60,189 nucleotides of DNA. It comes from Hofstenia miamia. Lineage: Eukaryota; Xenacoelomorpha; Acoela; Hofsteniidae. The first letter of the stretch is position 1, and every line of letters begins with the position of its first letter. The stretch spans positions 692,915 to 753,103 of the forward strand of contig CABFPE010000239.1 in the NCBI GenBank assembly GCA_900660155.1, written 5' to 3'. The notes beneath the pieces are model-generated. The model had not been told where the DNA came from. It saw only the letters and a list, made by a program, of their open reading frames with translations, and did not search any database. Both the position numbers and the translations under genes were made by a program. Positions 33,602 to 46,299 of the stretch are shown piece by piece.

Positions 33602-36600
33602 CATATTTCCTCATTATTCATAGGTCATTTTAATAGCCTATAAATATTTTTCGAAAAATAAATAGTACTCTTTTATTATTGTACAACCTACTGTTCCGTT
33701 AATTTTCATCTCAACTGAGAATTATAGTATATCTATGATCCCTATCACACTATTGTAATAAAATTTTTAGTAAGGAAAAATTGCGGAAAAGAAAAAGATT
33801 CTGCATCACTAGTTAGAATCAGATTCCGTTCCATGTTTTTGGAATCATTAACTCCAATTCGTATGTTTTAGAAACAAAAGCCTAAGTCTACCCATTTTTA
33901 CTTAATCAAACATTGACTTGATCTGCTGTTGTGCTTATAATAGAAGACGACATCATTAATGTTGCAAACACACATCTACCTTGAGGATTCTTTTAAAATT
34001 TCTTGAGCAAACGTCTTCCTAAGTAAACACACAAGTAATCATCCCCTCTTAAGCTTCTCGTTCGCTAAGTGAAAAATCAAATTCGACAATAATTTTTTCG
34101 ATGTCTAAGAACAACATCAAGATAATTAGGAAGAAAAATCTAGCAAAAATGACATGATTTCATTCTCAGGATCAGAAATAAATCCTAATGACAGTCAGAT
34201 GCCCCGAGACACATTGTAACGGTCCAAAACTTATTTGATCGATTGAATCTCAGAGATTGACCAAAATCGAATCAAAGAAAGTTCTTACTATAAATTAATT
34301 TTTTCCTTTTCCGATTTATTACAGCTCGCACCTGAATTTTATATTGATTGAAACATCAAATCAAATGATTTTTTCTTGAAAATCGAATCAAAGTAAAAGT
34401 TTTAAAATTCAATTCAAAATATAATTCCATTAGTACAATTATTGGTAGATTGTGCTACGCAGAATTATTATCTTCAATTTGCTAGTTCGATGTTTATATT
34501 TTTTATTTTAAATATTAGTATTGCAATGACTGGAATACTTCCTCTCCTAATTCATTTGTTTCATGTTAAAAGGTCATGCTTGTAAGCAATGAAAATTGTA
34601 ATGAAAATTAAATTTATTCAAAATAGATTAGGGAGAAAGTGATTCAAAATAATTTCTGTGTATTGAGAATTGGTTTTGTACCACGACAGTTTTATTCAAA
34701 TCTGGTTATTTCTGTTGTTTTAATTGTAAGTAAACTATCTTAAGGTTCAGCAACATTTTGAAAATAATAATTTATTTCATAAATATATATTACAGAATGC
34801 ACGGCGTTGTATTTTAAATTATTTTGGTTGGAGACACTATTTGCTTCGTTTTCTTGCAAGACTTAAAACTGATCTAGGCAAAAGTTGTTGATGTAAACGG
34901 AAATAAGAACTAGCCTTAACATACCCATTTATTTACATTAGCATTAAAATTGAAGTTCTATGCACCAAAGTCAAAGTAATCAACTTCAGAGAATAAAAAT
35001 AACTTAAGTTACGAAAAACATATTGCTTTGCAAAAAATTGATAAATTCTCTTGAGTTACTATCAAGTGATAAAGTGCTGCACCGATTTTTGCTCCCATTA
35101 ATTGTATTTGAAAAACATATTGATTCACATTTCGTAAAATTGGTTAGCAAATATTAAAAAGTTATGAATGCATTCAAATTACATACGGAAAAGCCTTTAT
35201 AAAATTGTTATTTTATTTTAAATATTGAGAATATATTAAAGAAATTTAAATTTTGTATATTCTTAATACATTAAAATTGAGAATTTTTAAGCAATCAGAA
35301 TAAGCGAAAGTCTAAAATTGATTTTAGAAATATGGTGAAATTGCAACATATTATTGTTTCAAATATTTGATGTATAATTTTCACCAAAAGATTATGTTCA
35401 AAGCTACTTAATAAATTAATATATTGGATTGTTCAGATGTCATCTAGCAGTAAACTTCACTATCCAGAAATGCTGCAGAATGTTTTTTATGGAGAGAGGT
35501 TGTTAAAAATATAAATTTTTAAATATATTTAATTAATAACAATATCTCATAATATCAGGTAATTGATTTTTAGTAAATCTTCCTAAGTTATTGACAATAT
35601 TTTTACATATTATAATATAGTGATTGTTAACAAGTAAGAAATTTCAAAACATTATAATAAAAATAATAATAAATGTAATATTTGTATTAATGACTATGTT
35701 TGCGCGAATAACAATTTTTTAAAATTCTTACTTCGAAAAGAACAGTATGGTTAACCTAGTTTTCTCTACAAAGTTACGGTTTTTGCATATATGTTCACTA
35801 ATGATAGAACAATTGTTAAACAGGGTAGTTAAAATCTCGTAAGTTACTAAAGGATTACCGAGGTAGGTCTGAGGATTTGCGGCTTTTCTTTGAAGAGCAT
35901 CAAGCTTGAATGTGTAGGGAAACGCGATGATATGATAAGAGTTTGCCGAGAGGATGAGGAAGACAACTAAAAACAACATAACCGCTCGATACTCTCTTTC
36001 TTAATTAACAAAGTGGTTTTTATTAAGTTTGACTTTCAATTAAGAGGAAGTACTAGAGGATGTAATCATCTGCATTAACGTAAAGTTCTTTGGTCATTAG
36101 ATAAGTAACCTGGTATTTGACGAGTGAAAAGAATTAATTTAATGACAAAGGGTGGAAACAATCTTGATCCGAAGGTGATAACTTTCATCCACTTTTTAAA
36201 TACTCTTATTTGAAGCGAATTTACTATATTAAAATATCATAGCAAAGAAAACCGTTCAATATTTTCAACTTTATCACCCAAAAACTATTATGACCTTATT
36301 TATGATCTACCAATTTTAAATAACTGAGGTTAAGTATTCAAATTTTCTAAGGAATTCTGCTTTTCATGAAGGCCAAAAAAACAAAAAAATTAGAAATATT
36401 TGTTAAGTTAAACCTCTTACGATCTGCTTAATGCTTTAATAAAAGTTTTTAGCGTTGACATTACCTAAATTGTTTTTACCAATCTTTGAAATTTAAAAAC
36501 CAATTGATTTACATGAATTGCATAGTTGATAGTTAGGATTTTGAAATGCAGTATTTGAAAGATTAGAAAAAAAATTCATTTTTCATTAACATTTTGCGCG

Positions 36601-38780
36601 ATTTTCAAGTGTTTTATGATATTCCAATTAGAGCTAGAATACAAACATATACAAAATTGTGCAATTTGAATCGATCAAAAAATCCGCAAAATCAGGTGGA
36701 ATTACAAAATTTTTGCATTTCTGTGTCAAATTGTCTAATTTAATTCTGACCATGAGATAATTATCTATGAACATTAAAAAATTACTTCAAAACTGAAATG
36801 GGCATAAACTTGAATTACTAAAAAAACGATACGTCAGCTGTTAAGGAAATTCTCAATGTGTGAGAACGATCAGTTCATCTTTCCTGTTGTGGATGCAGTC
36901 TTCACCCCAGGTTTAATTGAGAATATAAGTCAATAAGTTAATTAGAATAAATTATTGATAAAGAATAAACACTTCTTGCATTTATTCCTAAATTTCATCT
37001 AGAGTTTAACAATTAGATCACTTTCGTCACTTAGAAAATTAAACGGATTGACTGTTTGTTAATTCTTTGGAATAGCGGTTTTATGTCCACTGATTTCAAA
37101 ATATAGACCTTATTGAAAATGTACATGGGACTGAGAAATCTTGATTTTATTGACAAGCATGAATCCGTTCAAGACTTAAGATTAAGTTAAAATGTTGTAA
37201 TCTTCATTTTTCATTTGTTTAAAGTCAATGGCTTTACATGTTCATTGAATGTGTAAAAAACTCAATTTGCCTAAGTGATTTTTCAAGAAAAAGATTTTTA
37301 GTTGAATTTATGGTAATAACTTAATTTATACAGTTGTTTTAAAATGGAAATTATCTAAACACGGATATTCAAATAGAAACATTAAATAAGATATAAACAA
37401 CACAATATAAAGAAATACTAGAAAAGTCATCACTATATATATTTCTAAAAAATTAGAGACATATAAACTTTTAGAAACTTTAAGTATGGTATGTAATGTA
37501 TTAATATCATTTTAACGGTCGTTTTTAAAGCCATCATGCAGAAAAAGTTATTCCTATAGGAAGATCAAAGTAGTCTCTTCTAGATTTCGAAACGCAACAT
37601 TGGTATTTCGGAACTCTTTCCCATCAAAATAAACTGCATAAAAGTTTCTTATCTTCGGAATGTCCACGTTTTCCAATAGTGGAAACTATTTATACTAAAC
37701 TTTGTAAAAACCGTGGTTGGAGGTGTTCTTTGATCCCTTACAAAAGTTCTAGTCTTGTTCTCCAATAAGATGCAAAACAAATTGCCTAATGTTATATGCA
37801 AGCTAAGCACTGACCTTTTGAAAATAGGACACACGGGTAAAACAATTATTCATAGATTTCTGATTTTGTTCTTTCAATCATCTATAAATTGTCTAAAAAC
37901 TATTCTGATGGAGGGTTTAAAAAACTTTTGGGAAGATTTTTCCATAGCAACGTTACCATTTTAAGCCTCAGTTGAGCTACCAATATTGATCCTATACCTT
38001 ATCTTTTAGTTCCATTCGAAAGCCCTCGTCCTTTTCTATGAGAATCTGTGCATAAGAAGCCTATAGCTGCTACAGCGGCTGAGGAGCATAGCTGGTTGAA
38101 AATGGTCTATATTCACCCCTAAAGTCACATTAAGATGTTTCCATTTTATACATTAGGGCATAATTTAGTATCAAATATAAGTGTCCTGTGTATAGAAAAC
38201 GTATTGGCAATTTCTAATAGTATATTATTACTATGTACACTTATGAATATGTGGTATAACAATAGAATTGGGAAAAGCCATCTAAAATTCCAAGTTCCAC
38301 AGTTACAAGTATTAGAATTTTTTTGAGATTGGAAGCGATACTGTAATTTTCTTAATATAATGTTTACCTTTTAACTACCTCTCATTATATGTTCAACAAG
38401 TCAATCTGCTACAAGACCACTCTTGATTAATCCGGGACTGTATTGGGTTGCAGTAATAGGGCTAATAAGCTCTCAATTGGCGGATTTGACCGCTTTATCT
38501 TGTTCCCCGTATTTATAGGTACAATTCTCTTTTTGTTGTCCGGTTTTTTTTGCTTTACATGATGCATTTGTAGTTGAAAGAACGTTTACTGCACACATAC
38601 ACGCTTAAGTTGTCGGATTAACCCTTTATATCTCATTCGAGCTAAATGACCTAATGCTTTTAATGTTGCAAATTTTAAAAACGGGTTTTGTTTGAATATT
38701 AGTAATCCGATATAAACAATTATTCTGTGAATGATTTTAGTAATTACCTATTCAACTTCTATGAGCTTCCAAATAAACTA
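33602..38780. other. 5-kb intergenic stretch, no gene supported
   Basis: Uniformly AT-rich. A patch at 34200-34400 iterates ATCGAATCAAA-type words and may be another decayed element. The minus frame at 35728-35979 (83 codons) opens with a hydrophobic, signal-like stretch (MLFLVVFLILSANS) but has no recognisable family and no supporting splice structure. I do not call it a gene. Confidence 0.5.
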
Positions 38781-39190
38781 CAGAGTTTAGCAGAGTTCTC
38801 ATTTGATCTGTCTTTTAGACCCGAAGCCCGACCCGTAACAACCACAGTCTTACTGGACCCGACCTGAATTTTGTTTACTAAGTCCCGAACCTGACCCTAA
38901 GCACAAATTTTTTCGAAATTGGCCCCGAACGCGATCTGATTATTTTCTGAAAGCACACCGAAATTGCTTAGAACACACCGATTTTTTTCTTGAACTAGCT
39001 AAACAGTTTGAATTTACCCAAAATTATATATTCAGTGTAAACAAACAAGCAAACAAACAAATAGTTTGATTGATGAATGAATATTGAGGATATTGATTTG
39101 AACTGTTTCCAAGGACTCGATACCCGAAATCAATCGTAATTGGACCCGATTTCGGGTCGGGTTTGAGAATTTAGGTGTTCAGGGATCTTT
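38781..39190. mobile_element. Probable decayed hAT-type element
   Basis: The left island iterates ACCCGA/CCCGACCCG (38818-38900). The right island contains GGACCCGATTTCGGGTCGGG (39142-39161). Both are set in AT-rich DNA, in the inverted layout of the verified hAT elements. Terminal CAG ends and an 8-bp duplication were not convincingly found. Confidence 0.4.
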
Positions 39191-39632
39191 CTTAAGAAGC
39201 AGTTTAAAAATTTAATAGAATTGTAGAAACCATCTTTTACGCCTTCATCGCACTTGAATTTATATTTAATCAGATCAGTTTAAAGTGTCTATTTGGTGAT
39301 TTTCATTTTTGAAATAAACAATAGAGTTTCTTAACTTCATGTAAACTAGAATTTACAATTATTAATAATTTCTTTCATGAATCGACATTCAATGTTTAAT
39401 GGCACTATTACGATATGCACTTGCATTGATACAACAAAGACGACTTGACCCACGTTAGTGAATTGCATGTGTGATCTACTAATTTTTATCACAACTGTAC
39501 AGTGTACATTAGTGAACTTTTTTGTAAACTACAGTGTATTTACAATCATATTTATGTAAACATAATTATCAAGCTGCTTTTGCAGCTTGAGATTTGAGAA
39601 ACTCCCAGACTAAATTTTTTTGATCGGTATGG

Positions 39633-39734
39633 CAAGAGACATATCTCAAAGTGACCGGTTTTGACTGGTAAAGAAGTGAAATTTGGGCTGCCAGGTTCGG
39701 TCCAGCTCTCAGTACCGACCGGCTTACATCTCTG
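39633..39734. mobile_element. Possible hAT terminal fragment
   Basis: The right edge, reverse-complemented, is CAGAGATGTAAGCCGGTCGG, and inside are GACCGGTTTTGACTGG and GGTTCGGTCC words, the same vocabulary as the 2563 element. The left partner is uncertain. Confidence 0.35.
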
Positions 39735-40249
39735 GGCAACCTTCAGTGTTAAGAAAGCAGGTGGTATGATTTGATGAATTACTTGACCCTACATAGTTTT
39801 TACTAAGTCGGAAAAAGCATCCAAAAATGGAAAAAGTAGATATTTTCGATAGAACAAAACTCCTCCAATGTTAGCCTGAATCTCACTGAGAATTAAACTC
39901 AATGTTGATATAATTGAAAAACTTGCCATACTTTCAAGTATTAGTTATGAGTAATTAAAACATTCTCTGTTTGTAATTTTCCGAGCACTTACGGTCATTT
40001 TCACAAAAAAGGTCCTGAGTGCTTAAACTTTTCAAAATTACAAATTAAAGGCAATTGCGGTCACAACATATAACCTGGCCGTCGCACATAATTCGGTGGT
40101 GTTCTAAGTGTGCTTAAAATTGAATATTAGTAACTAGCGCATGTTTTATACTACTTATGAAATCAACGTTTATGGACACCTTAATATTGGCTTTTTACAA
40201 TTGTTTTTGATTTAGGTACTTTTCAATTTTTAGAAGCATATACAGTATA

Positions 40250-40321
40250 CTGATTAATCGATTTGTCGATTATTTCTTAGCGATTAATCATCGATAGACT
40301 TTCATAATTGTTGCGGCCCTA
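40250..40321. mobile_element. hAT-like terminus with GATTAATCG words
   Basis: Reverse-complemented, it begins TAGGGCCGCAACAATTATG and iterates GATTAATC/TCGATGATTAATCG, the style of a widespread group of small hAT elements whose ends read (C/T)AGGGC(C/T)GCAAC. The opposite end is not identified. Confidence 0.45.
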
Positions 40322-40509
40322 TTTACGAGCAGAGTTGTACAAATATAAATATATACCTTAGAAGTAAACGGGTTCTCCAAAAAATATGTGAATAGGCTAT
40401 TGCTGATTACTTCCACATACGCCATGCAGTCACCTCTTCTTCAATTTGGTTTTCGAAAAAGGAGTTCACCTAATTGATTTGTTTCTAAACTGGCCTGCTA
40501 AGAAATTAT

Positions 40510-40758
40510 CTAACCAACTCTGAGGTAGTAGGCTAGAATATAAAGTAATTTAGGAAGGACTAAAAATTTAATTGCATTTGCGTTCCCGTAAAAAGACATT
40601 TTTAGGTTCCTTATGAAATTTAGAGTTGCTTTACTTTCAGAAATGAAATTTGAGATGTAAATGTTATTAGCACTTCTTGTATTTAGTATTATTCCCAATA
40701 ACGTGATTTCATGATGGTTAGTTGCACATTCTGTAGTCCACTTCCTCCCTAGGTGCAT
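40510..40758 (-). pseudogene. LINE reverse transcriptase thumb fragment
   Basis: The minus frame reads HEITLLGIILNTRSANNIYI, then SKATLNFIRNL and FLVLPKLLYILAYY. This matches the post-catalytic RT region of LINEs (xxLGxxLD...hi...k...l..L..l...ak..l...ilP.llY). The catalytic part is absent. It differs from the 41-46 kb LINEs, so it is a separate insertion. Confidence 0.5.
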
Positions 40759-40895
40759 TCCAGTAAAAATCTATTTTTGCTTGTTGTCTACTCTCGCAAT
40801 GGATCCCTATTTAAACAACACTATCTGAAATACTTACAGGTATTTATTATTGAGAATAACGCCCTAGAGTCAATTTCGACTTCATGAATGCTTTG

Positions 40896-41796
40896 ATAGT
40901 AATAATAATAATAATAAGAGTCAAAGCAAATTTATTGCTCAATGTATACAAAAAAATCTACAAACAAACACTTGACAAAAGAAAAATAAAATATAAACAA
41001 ATATTTAACTACAAATTAATATGTACAATATATACTAATATAATCAATGATTGTGTGAATGCTTATGTAGATGCTCAATGTTGGATGTATGTTTCGAATG
41101 CATGAAGTATATTACCGTCCCCTAATGTATATTGTTTTACTAGAAGAAACTGTTTCAATTTTTTTCTAAACTTTTTATAGTTTTTTTCTTTTCACGTTTC
41201 ATAATCCAAATTATTCCACAATTTAATTGATATGCGTTGAAAGCCATTAAAATTTTTATTTAAACACATAAATGTTTACGATCGCTCATTTAATTTAATA
41301 TAGTCATTAAGGAAAAGGAGAGATGTTTGTAGAGATTTGAATTTAAATAAGATAGATAGCATATGCAGATGAATTTGGTAGAACGGAGATATTATTTTAT
41401 ATTTATTACAATATAATGATGCTTCGTCATGCTTTTGTGCAAAGTTTAGAGTTTTTATACACCAATTAAATGTCTTTGATAGAAGCATACGATGTTTCGA
41501 ATTTAGGATAGTTAAAAGAAAAGAACAGTAATGAAAATGAGACCAACAGAAAGCATGTATCAGTTGTTTATGATAATTGCTTGATATTACATTGCGTAAG
41601 TAATAAAGATATTTAATGCCTGCAGTCATTTTTTTGAATCTTATTCAGTAGAAATTTTTCAAATTTTAATTCATTATCTATCTCCACTCCTAAATAGCTC
41701 CCTTTGCTTTATTGGCTTATTATTTATCTTTAGTTCTATATCGCTTATTAGATTTCTTTGTGCCTTCGGTGAAAAAATTATAAATTGAGTTTTTTC

Positions 41797-41797
<1 letters not shown>
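40896..41797 (-). mobile_element. LINE copy A, 5'-truncated
   Basis: Minus strand. It starts inside RT at EKTQFIIFSPKAQRNLISDI (about 41796), continues through a frame change to LIHAFCWSHFHYCSFLLTIL (41629-41276), and ends with a 3' UTR closing CAATAAATTTGCTTTGACTC plus (TTA)n at 40896-40917. The 5' end abuts the (TTA)n tail of LINE copy B. Confidence 0.8.
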
Positions 41798-41864
<67 letters not shown>

Positions 41865-41872
41865 TAATAATA
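41798..41872. repeat. (TAA/TTA)n microsatellite, LINE-B tail
   Basis: About 75 bases of (TAA)n between the 3' end of LINE B and the truncated 5' end of LINE A. In frame it encodes poly-Ile, which is an artefact. LINE A, B and the 59.6-kb copy all end in such a tract. Confidence 0.95.
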
Positions 41873-43079
41873 AGAGTCAAAGCAAATTTATTGCTGCAAG
41901 CTAGTACAAAAGCTACAAACTACAAATATATGAATTTACAAAATAATAATAATAATAAAATATATATAATATAAATGTGTGTGTGTGCATGTGTATGGCT
42001 TTCTTGTGCTATCCAAAATTTTCTAATGAGTGTAGTACGTTATTTTCGTTAAGAATGCATTGGCTATTAAAGAGGAATCTGCGCAATTTTTTTCTGAATT
42101 TTTTGTAGTTTTTTCGAGTTGAATTTCATGATCTAAGTTATTCCATACCTTAGTTGCTGTGTGTTGAAGGCTATTATAATGTTTATCTAAGCATATGAAT
42201 TTTTTTGCTGCATTAAAAGCATTTATATCAGTACAGGTATCATCTGCATATTGATAAATTTTACTGAATTTTATATTTTGGGTTATGTCATGCACGTAGA
42301 TTGCAAATACTATCGGAACTAGAACTGTTCCCTGAGGCACTCCACTGTCAGTTATAATATATTTTGATTTTTCGCCATTAAGTATGACTCTTTCGTGTCA
42401 ATTTTGAAGGAAATTCAATATTAAGCTAATACCTTTGTCATCAAAGTTATAATACGCTAATTTATCTTTGAGTATGTCAAAATTCATTGAGTTAAAAGCT
42501 TTGCTTAAATTCAGAAAGGCAACAAAACTACATTTATTAAGGGCTAAATTATATTATATTTGTTATGATATTGATAAAATTGCATTTTGAGTGCTATAAC
42601 CACTACGAAAACCAAATTATTTTTTCGCGAGAATACATGTATTTTCAGATTTCAAATAGGCGTTTATTTCATTATTTAATAATCTCTCAAACAGTTTACT
42701 AAAAGGATGGCTAAATCAAATGGGTCTATGCTTTTTTAAATAGAGGTCTTATATCAAATATTTTAAAAATTTCCGGAAATTCGTTGTCAATAATTCATTA
42801 GTTAAATGCTCACTAAAAATATGAAAAAAGTGCTTAATAATAATGATTGAAAGATTATAAGAGGCAGTTGATTTATTTGTGTTTAAGTTTTTTATTATGG
42901 TTTCTAATTCACTAGCATTTGCGAGTCTAAAAGAGAAGAATATTTTTGCTGTGCATTTATTAATATTTTCCTTACTTTTATATTTGGGTAAATTGAAGTT
43001 GCCAATTTCTTTAAATTTCATGTTTAGGTGGTCTATTATTTTTGTTTTTTTCTGTCGTAATTTCGTTATCAATTTTTAA
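41873..43079 (-). mobile_element. LINE copy B, internally deleted
   Basis: Minus strand. It opens within the linker (FKEIGNFNLPKYKSKENINK, about 43020), passes through broken RT blocks, and reaches VPQGTVLVPIVFAIYVHDI and YQYADDTC (42340-42230). The frame then jumps straight to the C-terminal segment SLQHTATKVWNNLDHEIQ, losing the RT thumb. The 3' UTR contains a GTGTGTGTGT tract and ends GCAATAAATTTGCTTTGACT + C(TTA)n. Closely related to copy D (29-32 kb). Confidence 0.82.
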
Positions 43080-43121
43080 TAAGTCTTCAATAAATTTATT
43101 GCGTTTGTAGCACCTACAAAT

Positions 43122-43165
<44 letters not shown>

Positions 43166-43390
43166 TTACAAATAAGTATATACAGAAGGTTTACAAATAC
43201 TACAAACTAAGCAAAAATAATAATTAAAAATAAACACAAACCTATTTACATACAAATAAAATAATTCTATTTCATAAATTTAAAATTTTTCGCCAAGTGT
43301 TTAGTCGTCTTGATCAGCGTAATTGATATTGGTTAGCTAACAAGTTCTGTTTGAGTAACCGTTGAAATGTTTTTATGTCATTAGTAGCTC

Positions 43391-43980
43391 TTATATGCTC
43401 TGATAATTTATCCATAGTTTGCATCTGCAAAATCTAAAAGATCTGCTCCAGTATTCACTTCTACATGTGGTGTTATTTATGCAGGTCTTAGTTCGTTTAT
43501 TATAATTGAAAAATTTGTTTAGAAATGTTGTTGCAATAGGTTGCTTGTGTATTTGCTTAAACATATTTACGAGACTCACGTAACTTGCACTATCTTGCAA
43601 ATTTTCACCTGTTCGAAGCTTGCTAACCTTGAACAACGTTGAGATGGACCAGTTAAAGATCTTATTTAACCGTTTTTTCTCTGCTAAATTTATGTTTTCC
43701 AGCAATACACAAGCATACAGAAAGTGGCTTACCATACCACAAGTGCAAACAGTACATCCTTGCCTTGCGTAATGTCTCGTATTTGTCTTAGGCAGCAAAT
43801 GCCACTGGCCGTTCTCTTAATCTTAGTGTTGATAAAACTTTTGAAGCTAAGTTTACTATCAATCTCAACACCCAAGTATTCCACAATGCTCAACTGCTCA
43901 ACAGGAGGAAGATCATTTGAAACTTTCCAAAGAAATCATTTTGGCAATAGTGCTGGTTTCATTAGGAGAAAAGGATGAAT
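43391..43980 (-). pseudogene. LINE-C C-terminal domain
   Basis: The minus frame reads HYARQGCTVCTCGMVSHFLY, then EKKRLNKIFNWSISTLFKVS, paralogous to the LINE-A segment SKTFNWCIKTLNFAQ. It corresponds to the region after the RT thumb. A frame break separates it from the RT. Confidence 0.65.
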
Positions 43981-44001
43981 TGGGTTTTTCATTATTCATA
44001 G

Positions 44002-44526
44002 TTAATTTATTTTTCTGAAAATACTAGCACTCTGGATATTTGCTTCTAAGTTATTTGTTGCAACAATTGGGCTCACATTTCTACAAATTATGCATGTATC
44101 GTCTGCACATTGCAATATTTCAGCACTTGTGATGGAATCAGTTATGTCAGACACATATAAAGAGAAAAGTATTGGTTCCATTACTATGCCCTGTGGCACT
44201 CCTTTCCTCGACTTGGTATACTCTGAAAATATATTATGTAGTTTTACCCTTTGTAGTCTATTATTTAGAAAGCTGTTAATTATTTTCCGTGAATCAATGT
44301 CAAAGCCATATTTTTGAAATTTATTATCTAGTATTTTGAAGTCTAAGCTGGCAAAATCTTTACTCAAATCAAGCATTACCATACTGCTGCAGATATTTTG
44401 ATTTAGATAAAATCTTGTATTTTCGGTTAAGGGCAACAAAGTGCAAGAACCTTCACGAAATCCAAATTGGTTTTGTGGCAATATGTTATTAACTTTTATA
44501 TAATTCAGTATCTGCTTGCACAACAA
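44002..44526 (-). pseudogene. LINE-C reverse transcriptase
   Basis: This 174-codon minus frame shows RT blocks in order: QFGFREGSCTLLPLTE, MVMLDLSKDFASLDFKIL (first catalytic Asp), RLQRVKLHN, RKGVPQGIVMEPILFSLYVS, and LQCADDTCIICRN, where the usual Tyr before ADD is Cys. The two catalytic Asp of ADD remain. It is broken from the linker and C-terminal region by stops, so the polyprotein is not functional. Confidence 0.85.
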
Positions 44527-45414
44527 TTTTTCTAAAATTTTCGAGAATGGATTGGTGATAGCAATTGGTCTATAATTTATGGCTTTTGTGGGGTTTCCTT
44601 TTTTAAAAATTGGAGCTATGTCTGATTTTTAGAACTTCTGGAAATGTTGCTGTACGAATGGTGTAATTTATTGCAAATAAATACTCAGCAAAATATCCTA
44701 TGTTTCTTTATAATAAATATGGGTATTCCAGTACTTCCATTTGAAATGTTGGGATATAACTTGGAAATTACTTTCGCCAATTCAAAGCTATTTATGTAGT
44801 TAAAACAGAACGTACTTTGCAATTTCTTAATTTCATTCTCATGCTGTATATACTTTCCTTTGTACATACCCAGTTCTTTAAATGTTAAATTAAGATAACT
44901 AGCTATTCTTTTTACATTTGAACAAGGTTCATTGTTTATCTTAATTTCACTAATATTGCTTGTTAGTCCTTTCTATTTGTTAAGAAACTTATTAATGAAT
45001 TTCCACTTATTTTTTAGCCTGTTAATTTCTGATAGAATCACTGTGATTGTAAAAGTTTTTGATCTGATTTACATTTCAATAATTTTGTTGTTATTTCCTT
45101 GTAGTTAGCAAAGTTAATTCGAGTGTTATTGCTATTTAGGTTTAAAAGTGCTTTTTTCTTAATTTCAAATTTGATGACATTTTTGTTAAGAGATGTCTTG
45201 CATACTCCTACTTTTATATGTCTGGTCTTGAATGGTGCAACCTTATTTAAACAGGCATTAATCTCTTTAATTAATAAACTAAACATTTCATTAGTTATCC
45301 AGGGAATATATGTATTCCCATGACACATTGTCCAAGTGGCTTATATATTCTTCATCAAATTTAGCAAAACCACGGGAATAAACCCTTTTGCGTTCATTGC
45401 CACTGCACGATTGG

Positions 45415-46065
45415 TTAGTTATGTAGACACAAATTGTGGTCTGAGAAAGAGTCTAGAATGTTTGTACTGAAGCTCAAATCTTCGACATTAGAAATTAAGT
45501 AGTATATTAGAGCGTTATTGCGAGTAGGTATTGATTTATTTATTAAATCCAAATTAAGTTCTGTGCACAATTTATCAACATGTTTTGCTTCCTGTTTTAG
45601 ATAAGTAATTGATATTACAATCACCTAAAACAAGAATGGATTCTCCTAGTTGCATTGCATTATGAATCTCCAAGATCTTAAAACTTATGCATTCACTAGA
45701 ATAAGTCTTTCTTGGACAATAACATAAATTTATAAGTGTAGAAATTTTGGATTTCTTACTTCGCCTTAACTCAACCCACATGCTTTCGAAATGCTCATGA
45801 TTCTCTTCTATGTTCTCACGTCTGATAGGGTTTAAGGCTTTTGGTATAATTGCTAAGAGACCGCTACCTCTAGAGAATCTCATTTTACTGAAAGCATCAA
45901 AATTCGCTTTATTAAAATTAAATAATTCCTCTGAGTCGTTGCTTAGCCAGGTCTCAGTAAATGCAAAAATCGTTTTGTCATCCAAGGTCTTGAAACTTTC
46001 TCTAACTTCTTCTCTTTGTGCTGTAATACTACGAGTGCTTAAGTACGCAATTTTTAAGTTGTTTT
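45415..46065 (-). pseudogene. LINE-C AP-type endonuclease
   Basis: The frame begins LKIAYLSTRSITAQREEVRE (about 46050), then IFAFTETWLSND (catalytic Glu region), GSGLLAIIPKALNP, VLGDCNINYL (usual GDFN), and after a frame change ILDSFSDHNLCL (the terminal SDH motif, about 45430). This is the EEP/APE fold that nicks target DNA. A frameshift between GDCNIN and SDHN inactivates it. Confidence 0.85.
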
Positions 46066-46299
46066 TAAAACATGCTAAGTGAGCTTAAGGTACTACTGTC
46101 TAAAACTGTTAGTCCGGGATTGAGATGATTTTTTTATTAATTGTATATGTATGTATAGTATTGATGAATGTTGAATTTAGTGAAACATTTAATATATAAC
46201 AATAAATAATTCTAACCTGGTTGTATATAGTCTCTGTCATCTTCATTTTGGAATTGTTAGCAATTTTCTTTACAGTTAGCTCATCAGCCGTTTTCCTCA

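Noticed and set aside
35728..35979. Short frame with a signal-peptide-like start
   Set aside because: No recognisable family, no splice partner, and comparable frames arise by chance in AT-rich DNA.
39571..39588. AAGCTGC-TTTT-GCAGCTT hairpin as a terminator or small RNA
   Set aside because: A single 7-bp stem in eukaryotic intergenic DNA, with no adjacent gene or promoter signal.
41674..41880. Poly-isoleucine frame
   Set aside because: Translation of the (TAA)n LINE tail; only the EKTQFIIFS end is genuine LINE-A RT.
11360..43160. (TA)n tracts at 11360, 17592, 18829, 32730 and 43124 as origins or functional sites
   Set aside because: Ordinary dinucleotide microsatellites in AT-rich DNA; nothing else marks them.
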